In this document: positions 36,761 through 45,237 of the stretch, piece by piece
Layout: each line of letters opens with the position of its first letter
Numbering within the stretch: position 1 is the first letter of the stretch
Assembly (NCBI GenBank): GCA_009937635.1
Contig: JAACFF010000003.1
Coordinates: 1 to 57,192, forward strand
Origin: Chloroflexota bacterium
GTDB taxonomy: Bacteria > Chloroflexota > Anaerolineae > Promineifilales > Promineifilaceae
Direction of reading: 5' to 3'
Length of the DNA stretch: 57,192 nt
Translations under genes and position numbers: made by a program
The notes under the pieces: generated by a model
What the model was told of the DNA's origin: nothing
Seen by the model: the letters and a program-made list of their open reading frames with translations, nothing else
The model's database searches: none

Positions 36761-37306
36761 GTGAAAAGATTAGTTTATGTGAGCACTTTATTCGGCATCG
36801 TTGCCCTTATGGTTCTGCTGGTAGCTGGATCTGCCGGAGCATATCCGTTGACTCAAGCTGGACCCGGTGAAGGAGAGATAGAGCCGGAGCCTGAGGGGGG
36901 CCTGCCTGGTGAAGGAGAGGCAGAGCCAGAACCTGAGGCAGCAGAAGCTGAACCTGCTGAAGCGGGACCATCGGGAACGGCCGTACGTATTGATTTTGAA
37001 GTCGCTGGCCACAAAGCCAAGCGAGGTCTTTATGTCGTTACAGAAATCGGGGGAGCAGAATATGCCTCCTGGTATGCGCTTGATGGCTGGGAGGACAGTG
37101 GTTGGATTGAATTTGACCTCCCACTTGGTGCTGTATATGTGGACGTGCTTTACTATCCAGGACCTGACACAGAGCCAACGGTCATGAGGATATTGAATCC
37201 GGCCTTCGACTCGACGCATGGTTGGGTGGCCCGGGCGGTTGCCCATGCGCTTGAAGTCGCCTGGCCTGACCAGGAGATTGTAGCTGAAGCTGACCAGAAC
37301 CCATAG
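36761..37306 (+). CDS. Secreted protein, trio member 2, unknown family
   Basis: 181 residues from GTG 36761, which has a strong GGAGATTGAC ribosome site. A signal peptide (VSTLFGIVALMVLLVAGSAG) precedes a linker GEIEPEPEGGLPGEGEAEPEPE and the same domain as its neighbours: GTAVRIDFEVAGHKAKRG, ASWYALDGWEDSGW, VLYYPGPDTEPTVMRILNPA, HALEVAWPDQE. It is most similar to member 3 in the signal region (MKRLVYVSTL), so 2 and 3 probably arose by the later duplication. Confidence 0.75.
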   Translation: MKRLVYVSTLFGIVALMVLLVAGSAGAYPLTQAGPGEGEIEPEPEGGLPGEGEAEPEPEAAEAEPAEAGPSGTAVRIDFEVAGHKAKRGLYVVTEIGGAEYASWYALDGWEDSGWIEFDLPLGAVYVDVLYYPGPDTEPTVMRILNPAFDSTHGWVARAVAHALEVAWPDQEIVAEADQNP

Positions 37307-37358
37307 AGGGAAGTCACGATTTTGCAATCAGCAGAGATACCTGAGAGAAGCGGTCATC

Positions 37359-37377
37359 AAACGATTTACCAAATCGT
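37359..37377 (+). terminator. Hairpin after trio member 2
   Basis: AACGATTT (37359-37366), loop ACC, AAATCGTT (37370-37377): a perfect 8-pair stem. It ends 24 bases before the start of member 3. Confidence 0.4.
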
Positions 37378-37401
37378 TCTACATTATCAGGGGAGATTGA
37401 C

Positions 37402-37992
37402 ATGAAAAGATTGGTTTATGTGAGTACCTTATTGGGCTTTATTGCCCTCATGATTTTGCTGGTCGTTGGATCTGCTGGAGCGGTTCCATTGGCGCAATTT
37501 GGACCTGGTGAAATCGAGCCAGAGCCGGAACCTGGTGGGGGTTTGCCTGGTGGTGAAGGAGAACCAGAACCAGGAGGAAGCGATCGTGGTGGAGCAGGCC
37601 CGGCGCTGCAGGAAGATGGAGCGGATCCAGATGACCCAATGGGCACGGCCGCACGGATTAATTTTGAAGTTAGCGGGCACAAAGCCCGCCGCGGTCTATA
37701 TCTCCTGCAAGAACCGGGGGGAAATGTATTGGCATCCTGGTACGCACTTGACGGCTGGACTGACAGCGGTTGGTTTCATAATCTCCACATCGGCCGTGAG
37801 ACTGTCCATGTGCAGGTGCTTTACTATCCCGGTCCCAACACCAATCCGACAGTCATGAGGATATTAAATCATGCGCCCGGTTCGGCGTATGGTTGGGTCA
37901 GCCGGGGGATGGGCCATGCGATTGAAGTGGCATGGCCAGATCAGCCGTTGATGAATGAAGAGGCTCCGGACTTTTCTGATCGCGGTTTATAA
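37402..37992 (+). CDS. Secreted protein, trio member 3, unknown family
   Basis: 196 residues, the longest of the three because its linker is extended (EIEPEPEPGGGLPGGEGEPE, then GGSDRGGAGPALQEDGADPD). Same signal peptide type as member 2 and the same C-terminal domain (GTAARINFEVSGHKARRG, ASWYALDGWTDSGW, VLYYPGPNTNPTVMRILNHA, HAIEVAWPD). ATG 37402 follows GGGGAGATTGAC. A tail of about 15 acidic residues follows the domain. Two hairpins come after the gene. Confidence 0.75.
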   Translation: MKRLVYVSTLLGFIALMILLVVGSAGAVPLAQFGPGEIEPEPEPGGGLPGGEGEPEPGGSDRGGAGPALQEDGADPDDPMGTAARINFEVSGHKARRGLYLLQEPGGNVLASWYALDGWTDSGWFHNLHIGRETVHVQVLYYPGPNTNPTVMRILNHAPGSAYGWVSRGMGHAIEVAWPDQPLMNEEAPDFSDRGL

Positions 37993-38056
37993 GGTGTACC
38001 GTGGCGCCTTGCGATTGAGGATAGTCATCAGCTAAATCAACAATCAATAAGCGCTA

Positions 38057-38114
38057 TAGAGCAACCGCCAGGTTGCTCTACTTGCCTGCGCCTGCAGCGG
38101 GACCGGCAAGTAGA
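38057..38114 (+). terminator. Two overlapping hairpins after trio member 3
   Basis: Hairpin A: TAGAGCAACC (38057-38066), GCCA loop, GGTTGCTCTA (38071-38080). Hairpin B: TCTACTTGCC (38077-38086) with GGCAAGTAGA (38105-38114). They share TCTA at 38077-38080, so full pairing of one shortens the other. The region follows the last member of the trio. Confidence 0.55.
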
Positions 38115-38125
38115 ACAAAACTTCA

Positions 38126-38464
38126 TGCGAAATCATTGGCTATAACAACGGTAAAGGCAGGGTCGTCAGCGTCATTATGGGCACCCAGATCACGGCCAAT
38201 TTCGGAGAGGACGGCCAACTAACCGGCAACGCCGGCTGCAATGATTACTTTGGCCCTTATGAAACGGATGGCCAGAAGATTTCCATGGGTCCCTTTGGCA
38301 CTGGTCGTACGGCTTGCTCAGAGCCCGAGGGCATCATGGAGCAGGAAAGCCAATACCTGGCGGTGCTGGAAACGGCCGATACTTACAAAATTGAAGGCAA
38401 TAGTATGAACATGCGCACGGCCGATGAGGCAACGGTAGCCAACTTCCAGAGAATACGGCCTTAA
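38126..38464 (+). pseudogene. META-domain fragment (HslJ-like), N-terminally truncated
   Basis: From about 38126 the reading IIGYNNGKGRVVSVI, GTQITANFGEDGQLTGNAGC, NDYFGPYETDG and GRTACSEPEGIMEQESQYL is a META/HslJ domain, normally found in envelope lipoproteins. An in-frame stop lies at about 38111, inside the hairpin region, and no signal peptide remains. The only ATG in frame (38177) falls inside the domain and has no ribosome site. A short cytosolic product is possible, but a dead fragment is more likely. Confidence 0.6.
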
Positions 38465-38488
38465 ATAGGGAAGCATATGGAGGTAAAA

Positions 38489-39193
38489 ATGGGACAAGCA
38501 ATTACGGCGGCAGCACCAGCATCCGAAACTAAAGTTAACGTCTTTCTGGCCAAAATATATTTATTGATGTTTGTGGGACTGGCTATAACAGGCATTGTTT
38601 CCTATTTTGTCAGTGAATATACACAATTTGAAACCCGTCTGGCCACCAATCCCGCCCTGGTTTGGGCGCTGTTTATTGTGCAGGTCATCGTTGTGCATGT
38701 GATAAGCGCCAGGGTGATGAAGATAGCACCAGGCGCCGGAGTGATACTCTTTTTATTTTACGCGGCATTGACCGGTGTAGCCATTTCATCCATATTTCTT
38801 CTGTATTCTGATGATCAAATTTACACCGTATTTCTTATCACCTCAGCCACGTTCCTGGTTTCTGGCGGGATTGGCCTGATCATCAAAAAGGATATGAGCG
38901 GGTCAGGACACTTTCTCTTTATGCTGCTGACCGGTTGGTTCCTGGCCTGGCTGGCCAGCTGGTTCTTTAGCTGGATAACCGGGCAGGCGTTGACCAACCT
39001 CAATTGGGCGCTCAATTTTATCGGCATTGCCATCTTTGTGGCGTTGACGGCATGGGATACAAACCAATTGAAAAAAATGGGCCAGCAGATTGACAGCCAC
39101 CCCCACGGAGGCGGTCTCGTGGTCATCGGCGCGCTTAAGCTGTACCTCGACTACATCAATCTATTCTTGCTGTTGTTGCGTGCCAGCCGGTAA
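38489..39193 (+). CDS. Bax inhibitor-1 / YccA family membrane protein
   Basis: 234 residues with seven hydrophobic segments. Typical BI-1 elements are FLAKIYLLMFVGLAITGIVS at the start, AALTGVAISSIFLLYS, and the C-terminal ALTAWDTNQLKKM followed by LKLYLDYINLFLLLLR. Family proteins act as calcium-leak channels or modulate membrane proteases. ATG 38489 is preferred because GGAGGT lies 5 bases upstream and is itself within the codons of the longer alternative at 38477. Confidence 0.9.
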   Translation: MGQAITAAAPASETKVNVFLAKIYLLMFVGLAITGIVSYFVSEYTQFETRLATNPALVWALFIVQVIVVHVISARVMKIAPGAGVILFLFYAALTGVAISSIFLLYSDDQIYTVFLITSATFLVSGGIGLIIKKDMSGSGHFLFMLLTGWFLAWLASWFFSWITGQALTNLNWALNFIGIAIFVALTAWDTNQLKKMGQQIDSHPHGGGLVVIGALKLYLDYINLFLLLLRASR

Positions 39194-39210
39194 TAAGTTA
39201 CCTTAAACAA

Positions 39211-39248
39211 GGACGCAGAGATCACGGAGAAGACACAGAGAACGCGGA
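39211..39248 (+). repeat. Low-complexity GA-rich dispersed repeat
   Basis: The string of GGACGCAGAGATCACGGAG- and GACACAGAGAACGCGGA-like units is the degenerate 'CACAGAGA/CGCAGAG' intergenic repeat seen in many environmental genomes. It is found here between the BI-1 and DUF2252 genes. Confidence 0.4.
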
Positions 39249-39373
39249 ATTATCGACAAGAATCAATGGTTCATACGTGCACCCAGATGATTGGCGGGCT
39301 GAGTTAGGTCGGACTGATCCGTGGCTAGGGGCGCATGTAAATACTTTCGACTAGGCGAGAGCGAGGGTGATCT

Positions 39374-40774
39374 ATGGCTATTGAACAAGATGAGAATAGT
39401 CAGGTAGCACTGGATAATCGGGCAAAAGGAAAAAGTTTGCGCAAGCAGGTGCCGCGCAGCAGCCATGGTGAATGGGCTGCGGCGGCTGATCGTCCCGATC
39501 CGCTCAGCCTGTTACAACAACAAGACGAGGGGCGAATAGAACATCTGCTGCCGATCAAGTACGGCCGTATCATGGCTTCACCGTTCGCTTTTTTGCGCGG
39601 TTCGGCCGTGGTTATGGCCAGCGATTTGGCCTTATCACCCGTGACAGACTTTGAGGTCCTACTTTGCGGTGACGCGCACCTTTCCAACTTTGGCCTCTTT
39701 GCCACGCCCGAGCGCAACGTGGTTTTTGATGTCAACGATTTTGATGAATGCTATCCCGGACCTTGGGAATGGGATCTGAAGCGTCTGGCCGCCAGCGCCG
39801 TGGTCGCCGGTCGCGGTATTGGTTTTGATAGAGAAACTTGCCAGGAACTGGCTGCCACTGTTTCCAGCGCCTACCGCAAAGCGATGCAGCGTTTAGCTGA
39901 GATGACGATCCTGGACGTATGGTATCACCACACGGATGCCACATCCGTCGTCAAACTCTTTGACCACTATGCAAAAGTAAGCGCGAAGCGGGCCCGGAAA
40001 ACGGTCAAAAAGGCCCATTCACACACGACCGCACATACCCTGGGCAAGCTTACCGAGATCGCAGATGGCAAGAGGCGGATAAAGAACGATCCACCTCTGA
40101 TCGTGCGTTTATCTGAAATGAGTACAGATCAGAAAAAATGGGCCCCCGACCGCACTGATATTCAGGATGCCTGGCGCGCGTATTTGGAAAGTTTATCCAA
40201 AGAACGCCGGCGGCTTTTACAGCGCTATCACATGAGTGACGCCGCCCTACGAGTTGGTGGTGTCGGCAGCGTAGGAACGCGCTGTTGGATTATCCTGATT
40301 GAAGGCGATAAGCCGGACGATGCCCTGATCTTACAGCAGAAAGAGGCCGGGACCTCTGCGTTAGCGCACTACCTGACCGATCACGATTATCCCAGTCAAG
40401 CAGAGCGCGTCGTGGTTGGCCAGCGCTTGATGCAGGCCAGTTCCGATATCTTTTTAGGTTGGCAACAAGCGCGATCCGGAACCCACTATTATTGGCGACA
40501 GCTAAAGGATATGAAAGGTTCCTTCGACGTAACCGCACTCGAAGCCGATGGCCTGGTTACCTATCTAACCGTGTGCGCGCCCTGCCTGGCCCGAGCACAT
40601 GCCCGTTGGGGCGAGCCCGCGGCTACTATTAGCGGCTACCTGGGAAGCTCCACTATCTTTGATGAGGCCACTAGCAAATTTGCCATGGCCTATGCTGACC
40701 AGACGGAGAAGGATTACCAGGCTTTGGTGGAAGCCGTGAACGACGGCCGAATCCTTGCTCAAATCGGCGCATAG
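39374..40774 (+). CDS. DUF2252 family protein
   Basis: 466 residues of the DUF2252 family. Family hallmarks are RMSPFAFLRG-like MASPFAFLRGSAVVMASDLA, LCGDAHLSNFGLFATPERN, FDVNDFDECYPGPWEWDLKR and a late VVGQRLMQASSDIFLGW. The fold is related to aminoglycoside/protein kinases. The H-x-x-N (GDAHLSNFG) and D (FDVNDFDE) look like a kinase catalytic loop and metal site, which is inference. No signal peptide. GAGGGTGAT precedes the ATG. The biological role of the family is unknown. Confidence 0.88.
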   Translation: MAIEQDENSQVALDNRAKGKSLRKQVPRSSHGEWAAAADRPDPLSLLQQQDEGRIEHLLPIKYGRIMASPFAFLRGSAVVMASDLALSPVTDFEVLLCGDAHLSNFGLFATPERNVVFDVNDFDECYPGPWEWDLKRLAASAVVAGRGIGFDRETCQELAATVSSAYRKAMQRLAEMTILDVWYHHTDATSVVKLFDHYAKVSAKRARKTVKKAHSHTTAHTLGKLTEIADGKRRIKNDPPLIVRLSEMSTDQKKWAPDRTDIQDAWRAYLESLSKERRRLLQRYHMSDAALRVGGVGSVGTRCWIILIEGDKPDDALILQQKEAGTSALAHYLTDHDYPSQAERVVVGQRLMQASSDIFLGWQQARSGTHYYWRQLKDMKGSFDVTALEADGLVTYLTVCAPCLARAHARWGEPAATISGYLGSSTIFDEATSKFAMAYADQTEKDYQALVEAVNDGRILAQIGA

Positions 40775-40928
40775 ATTTCTGTATACCCCGTTAACAAAAA
40801 GTTGCCGGCTTTCTGGTATCGAGAATGGTAATGGTCAAGCGTAACTAAGAAAAGTTGGCAACTTGGATAAAAAGTCGCTGGTGGCTGAGAGCTGGCAGCG
40901 GACACTTAATATCATAAGGAGACATATC

Positions 40929-41765
40929 ATGAGTGACGAAACAACAAATGGTGAGCAGAGTGAAGGAACGGCCGGTGTCGGTTTGTTTGTGGCTGCTTAC
41001 GTGGACGAGCGAGGTGCAGACAAGACGCTGGACGCGTTGAAACAGGCCAAAAAGCAAGGCCAGTTTTATTATGATGATGCCGCGGTGGTGCGTCGCAGCG
41101 CTGAGGGGAAGGTGCACATCAAGGAAACGGGGGATATGAGCACCGGGAAGGGAGCCGGGATTGGCGCCTTGATCGGTGGCGTTATCGGTCTTTTGGGCGG
41201 GCCGGCTGGTGTAGCCCTTGGAGCTGGCGCCGGCGCGGCGGTCGGAGGGCTTGCGGCGCATGGGGATGCCGGTTTTGACAACGATTCCTTGAAAGAAATC
41301 GGTGCCGCCTTACCTTCTGGTACCTCGGCGTTGGCGGTCACAACCAGTAAGGATTTTGTTGAAGCGGTGCGCAAACAAGCGCCTGAAGCGGAAACAATGA
41401 CAATGGCCACTGAAATCGCTGCCGAATTTAGTGATAAACTGAACGCCCGCCAGGATGTGTTGCTGGCCATGGTGCTGACTGAAGAAGGCGTAGCTGCCGG
41501 CGAGGTTGTTTCCTCTCCTTCTGAAGTTGCAGTATTTGGCATTGCTGCTACCGAGGAAGGGGTTGTCGCCGGCCAGGCTGTAGCCACCGGGGAGGGTGCT
41601 GCTTATGAAGTCGTGGCCACGACCGAAGAAGGAGCGGCATACGAAGCGGCCGTGGTCACCGACGAAGGTGCCGCCGTCGTCGATGCCGTGATCACGCCGG
41701 CAGATGAAGAGGAAGGGGATGAAGGCGCTGGCGGCGAGGAAGAAGAAAAGCCAGCTGAAAATTAA
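40929..41765 (+). CDS. DUF1269-like glycine-rich protein with acidic tail
   Basis: 278 residues from ATG 40929, which has the ribosome site AAGGAGACATATC; the longer frame from 40863 lacks one. Residues ~15-60 form a ferredoxin-like start (VGLFVAAYVDERGADKTLDA). A Gly/Ala-rich hydrophobic hairpin follows (GKGAGIGALIGGVIGLLGGP through AAVGGLAAHG), as in DUF1269 proteins. Residues ~170-255 are imperfect repeats of EEGVAAGEVV/EEGAAYEAAV type, and the tail is Glu-rich. Probably membrane-associated and stress-related, by analogy with the family. Confidence 0.7.
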   Translation: MSDETTNGEQSEGTAGVGLFVAAYVDERGADKTLDALKQAKKQGQFYYDDAAVVRRSAEGKVHIKETGDMSTGKGAGIGALIGGVIGLLGGPAGVALGAGAGAAVGGLAAHGDAGFDNDSLKEIGAALPSGTSALAVTTSKDFVEAVRKQAPEAETMTMATEIAAEFSDKLNARQDVLLAMVLTEEGVAAGEVVSSPSEVAVFGIAATEEGVVAGQAVATGEGAAYEVVATTEEGAAYEAAVVTDEGAAVVDAVITPADEEEGDEGAGGEEEEKPAEN

Positions 41766-41787
41766 GACACGAGGGCAGCCAGAGAGT

Positions 41788-41811
41788 TCGGTTGATAATG
41801 CTATCAACCGA
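41788..41811 (+). terminator. Hairpin after the DUF1269-like gene
   Basis: TCGGTTGATA (41788-41797), loop ATGC, TATCAACCGA (41802-41811): perfect 10-pair stem, 20 bases after the stop codon. No T tract. Confidence 0.55.
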
Positions 41812-41891
41812 GCTAACCTCCATCGACGTATAAATCGTTCAATGATGGTAAGGTTCACCTATTGGCTCATTTTCTAAATACCTACGATAAA

Positions 41892-41950
41892 ATGCCAGGC
41901 ACTTTTCTGTTGAATTCTCGGGGCAACTTGCCTCATTAAGTGCCTGGCAT
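41892..41950. repeat. Inverted repeat with TGCCAGGCACTT arms
   Basis: ATGCCAGGCACTT (41892-41904) and AAGTGCCTGGCAT (41938-41950) are perfectly complementary 13-base arms. The same TGCCAGGCACTT occurs in the hairpin at 1393-1425. It lies 47 bases before the sulfatase start. Confidence 0.6.
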
Positions 41951-41996
41951 ATGTTTGCGAACTTAGCGAAAGAACCACTTAGCGGAGGTAAGCTAG

Positions 41997-44357
41997 ATGA
42001 CGATAATCGAATATCTACCTGGTACCCCATTCACAGGGAGGATCGGGAAAACGATTGAAGATTCTGAACCAGCCTGGCCGGTGCCCAAACGGGCGAAGCC
42101 AGGGTTGCCCAACGTGCTCTTCTATGTGCTGGATGACATCGGGTTTGGCCAGCTAGAACCTTTTGGCGGGCTGATCGAAACACCAGCACTGGAGCGGTTG
42201 GCAAACAACGGCTTGCTGTATGCCAATATGCACACCACGGCACTCTGTTCGCCAACGCGCTCCTGCATTATCACCGGGCGCAACCATCATTCCAATGCCA
42301 TGGGCAGCATCAGCGAGTGGAATACCGGCTACCCCGGTTACAACGCCCGCGTCCCCTTTGAGAACGGTTTCCTGTCGGAAATCCTCAAAGAGGAGGGGTA
42401 CAACACCTTCGCTATTGGAAAATGGCATCTCTGTGTGCCCACGGAAGAGACGCCGGCCGGACCCTATGACACTTGGCCCCTGGGTCGCGGCTTTGAGCGC
42501 TTCTATGGCTTCATGCCCGGCGAGACGGATCAGTGGTACCCGGACTTGATCTATGACAATCATGCCGTCGAACAGCCAAGGTCGCCGGAAGAGGGTTACC
42601 ATTTCTCTATTGATATCGCCGATAAGGCGATTGAATTCATCGGCGATGCCCATGTCAATGCGCCAGACAAACCCTTCTTCCTCTACTTCTGCCCCGGAGC
42701 CGGCCACGCGCCGCACCATATCTTCAAGGAGTGGGCTGACAAGTACAAAGGCAAATTCAACATGGGTTGGGATAAGCTGCGAGAAATCGTATTTGCCAAT
42801 CAGAAGAAACTGGGCATCTTCCCTGAAAATACCGAGCTCTCAGCTCGTGATCCTGACGTTCCCGAGTGGGAATCCCTGTCAGACGACGGGAAGCGACTTT
42901 ACACACGGATGATGGAAGTCATGGCGGGCTTTGTCTCCCATGCCGACCACCAATTCAATCGCGTTCTCGATTTCCTGGAGGAGATCGGCGAACTGGACAA
43001 CACGTTGCTCATGTTCGTCTCCGATAACGGTGCCAGCCCGGAAGGCGGCGCGGTGGGCAGTTTGAACGAATTCAACTTCTTCAACTTCGCCGGGGAGAGC
43101 ATTGAAGAAAACCTGGCGATGATTGACAAGTTGGGCAGTCCTGATACCTACAACCATTACGCCTGGGGTTGGGCGCATGCCGGTAATACGCCCTTCAGGC
43201 GCTGGAAGAAGGAGATCTACCGCGGCGGCGTCTCCGATCCTTTCCTCGTCCACTGGCCTAAAGGCATCAAGGCGTCCGGCGAGATGCGAACCCAGTATGG
43301 CCATGTTATCGACATGGTGCCTACGGTGCTGGATGTCCTAGGAATTGAGCCGCCGGAGACCATCAAAGGGGCGGTACAAGCGCCCATCGCAGGGGTCAGT
43401 TTCGCCCACACCTTTGACGATGCAGAGGCGGAAACGAAGCACCATACGCAGTATTATGAGATTTTTGGCGGCCGTTCCATCTACCACGATGGTTGGCGTG
43501 CCGTCTGCGGCTGGCCGGGACCAGATTACGTTACCGGTGCGGAAAGGGGGCGCAAGCCGGCCGACCCCATCAGCCAAAAAGATCTGTATGATCTGGATGC
43601 CCATGAGTGGCAGTTGTTCCATGTAGAAGAAGATCCCGCGGAAACCAGGGACCTGGCGGCAGAAGAACCGCAGAAGTTGAAAGAGCTGATCGACCTCTGG
43701 TGGCAGGAAGCGGACAAGTACAATGTACTGCCTTTGGATGGTACCATCTCCCAGCGCTTTGCCACGGAGCGGCCGACGCTGTCCGGTCCCCGCGAGCAGT
43801 ACGTCTTCTATCCCGGGGCGCCGGTGATGACCCTCAGCCAACCCATGGTCTACAACCGTTCCCATGTGATCACGGCCGATCTCCATATTCCCGAGGGCGG
43901 AGCCGAGGGGGTGGTGGTCTCATCCGGATCCCATTCCGGTGGCTACACGCTCTATCTGCAGGATGGGAAAGCGCACTTTTATTACAACTACCTGGGACGC
44001 AAGGATTTCAAGATCAGTTCCGACATGGACGTGCCCGAAGGGGAGGTGACCATCGTCTACGAGTTTGAAGTGACGGGTGAGCCCGATATCCGCAACGGCA
44101 AAGGAGCGCCGGGCACCGGGAAGCTGTTCATCAATAACCGGCAGGTGGGTGCAGTGGATATGGACGTCACCGTGCCGCTCATCTTTTCGGCCGAGGGCGT
44201 GACCTGTGGCCGGGATTATGGCGACAGTGTTGACCACGCGGCCTACAAACCGCCATTTCGGTTCACCGGGACCGTCAAACGGGTCACTTATGACCTGTCC
44301 GGCCATGCCATTGAGGATGCGGAAGCGGCGATGCGCCGGGCGATGGCCAAGCAGTAG
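41997..44357 (+). CDS. Sulfatase (type I, formylglycine-dependent), no signal peptide
   Basis: 786 residues of the alkaline-phosphatase-like sulfatase family. The nucleophile motif TALCSPTRSCIITGRNHH has C84 in C-S-P-T-R, the site converted to formylglycine. Metal-binding residues are suggested by NVLFYVLDDIGFGQLEPFGG near the N-terminus and FVSDNGASPEGG later. The C-terminal ~200 residues (from about 580) are a beta-rich accessory domain. The start shows no signal peptide, so the enzyme is predicted cytosolic, unlike most sulfatases. AGCGGAGGTAAG precedes the ATG. No maturase gene is in the window. Substrate unknown. Confidence 0.88.
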   Translation: MTIIEYLPGTPFTGRIGKTIEDSEPAWPVPKRAKPGLPNVLFYVLDDIGFGQLEPFGGLIETPALERLANNGLLYANMHTTALCSPTRSCIITGRNHHSNAMGSISEWNTGYPGYNARVPFENGFLSEILKEEGYNTFAIGKWHLCVPTEETPAGPYDTWPLGRGFERFYGFMPGETDQWYPDLIYDNHAVEQPRSPEEGYHFSIDIADKAIEFIGDAHVNAPDKPFFLYFCPGAGHAPHHIFKEWADKYKGKFNMGWDKLREIVFANQKKLGIFPENTELSARDPDVPEWESLSDDGKRLYTRMMEVMAGFVSHADHQFNRVLDFLEEIGELDNTLLMFVSDNGASPEGGAVGSLNEFNFFNFAGESIEENLAMIDKLGSPDTYNHYAWGWAHAGNTPFRRWKKEIYRGGVSDPFLVHWPKGIKASGEMRTQYGHVIDMVPTVLDVLGIEPPETIKGAVQAPIAGVSFAHTFDDAEAETKHHTQYYEIFGGRSIYHDGWRAVCGWPGPDYVTGAERGRKPADPISQKDLYDLDAHEWQLFHVEEDPAETRDLAAEEPQKLKELIDLWWQEADKYNVLPLDGTISQRFATERPTLSGPREQYVFYPGAPVMTLSQPMVYNRSHVITADLHIPEGGAEGVVVSSGSHSGGYTLYLQDGKAHFYYNYLGRKDFKISSDMDVPEGEVTIVYEFEVTGEPDIRNGKGAPGTGKLFINNRQVGAVDMDVTVPLIFSAEGVTCGRDYGDSVDHAAYKPPFRFTGTVKRVTYDLSGHAIEDAEAAMRRAMAKQ

Positions 44358-44373
44358 GTGAAGGTAAATCGAG

Positions 44374-44401
44374 GGGCGATGCAACCGTAAGGACATCGCC
44401 C
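44374..44401 (+). terminator. Hairpin after the sulfatase gene
   Basis: GGGCGATG (44374-44381) pairs with CATCGCCC (44394-44401) over a 12-base loop, followed by TAATTGTTT. It begins 17 bases after the stop. Confidence 0.5.
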
Positions 44402-44525
44402 TAATTGTTTAGTGTAGTTTCAGATAAATATGTTGGCCGCCCTACGTCCATAATTTGGTGCCAAGAGAAGTCAGATATAAGCACAACTACACTGCAAGGT
44501 GATCCAGAAATTAGGGAAACCAAAA

Positions 44526-45173
44526 ATGAATAAACTGATCAATACTGTCTTCAACCTACGTTATGTTGCCGTGCTGGCGGTCATCGCGCCCATCATAGGC
44601 GCGGTGTTGATGATGCTCTTGGGAACGAGAGACACGATTGAAGCTTACCTTCTCTTTTTTGGCATTGAAGAGCCCGAGGGAGCGATAGAAGCCGGTGAGG
44701 CGGCGATGATCCGGTTAGTCGCCTCGGTGGATCACTTCATTTTTGGCACGATCCTCATTATCTTCGCTATTGGCCTTTATCGGCTCCTATTCCGGGCAAA
44801 CCTTGGCAGCAGGGAGAAAGATAACACCCGGAAACACCCTTCATGGAAGGAAGTAAAAAACCTGGGTGGTATGGACGAAATGCTGTTGAAGGTGATCATT
44901 ATGCTCCTGGCGGTAGCCTTCCTTGAATTCATGTTGAATGCTGGTCTAGGATCCTTAGATTGGCCGGTATTGGTGGTGCCGATCACGATCATCGCCCTGG
45001 CTATCGGACTCAGGTGGATGAGTCAGGAAGGGGGTGATAGTGAGGCCAAAAAAGAAAAGGCTGAATTAGAGGTAGTCAGGCTAGATGAATTAGAGAGGCT
45101 GGCAGACCTGCATGAACGAGGTGCCATTACGGATGAGGAGTTCCAAAGCGCGAAGGAAAAATTGAAGTTGTGA
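44526..45173 (+). CDS. UPF0114 (YqhA)-type membrane protein with C-terminal SHOCT domain
   Basis: 215 residues from ATG 44526 (AGGGAA upstream). The N-terminal ~160 residues match the YqhA/UPF0114 family: LRYVAVLAVIAPIIGAVLMM, VASVDHFIFGTILIIFAIGL and a late helix LPVLVVPITIIALAIGLRW-like (WPVLVVPITIIALAIGLRW). A linker leads to a SHOCT-type end (LERLADLHERGAITDEEFQS). SHOCT domains are short C-terminal oligomerisation or membrane-proximity modules. The fusion of the two is notable. It begins an apparent cluster of small envelope-associated genes. Confidence 0.75.
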   Translation: MNKLINTVFNLRYVAVLAVIAPIIGAVLMMLLGTRDTIEAYLLFFGIEEPEGAIEAGEAAMIRLVASVDHFIFGTILIIFAIGLYRLLFRANLGSREKDNTRKHPSWKEVKNLGGMDEMLLKVIIMLLAVAFLEFMLNAGLGSLDWPVLVVPITIIALAIGLRWMSQEGGDSEAKKEKAELEVVRLDELERLADLHERGAITDEEFQSAKEKLKL

Positions 45174-45237
45174 AAGTTGCGGTGAATTGTACTTTTTTAA
45201 AATATATTGCAGTGATAATCAATAAAAGGAGAATGAC

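Noticed and set aside
36681-38114. Trio hairpins as integron attC or CRISPR-like sites
   Set aside because: The three hairpins are unrelated in sequence and length and there is no integrase nearby, so a shared recombination role is unsupported.
41069-41858. Overlapping minus-strand ORFs of 172 and 182 codons opposite the DUF1269-like gene
   Set aside because: Both are antisense of a repetitive GC-rich gene and lack ribosome sites.
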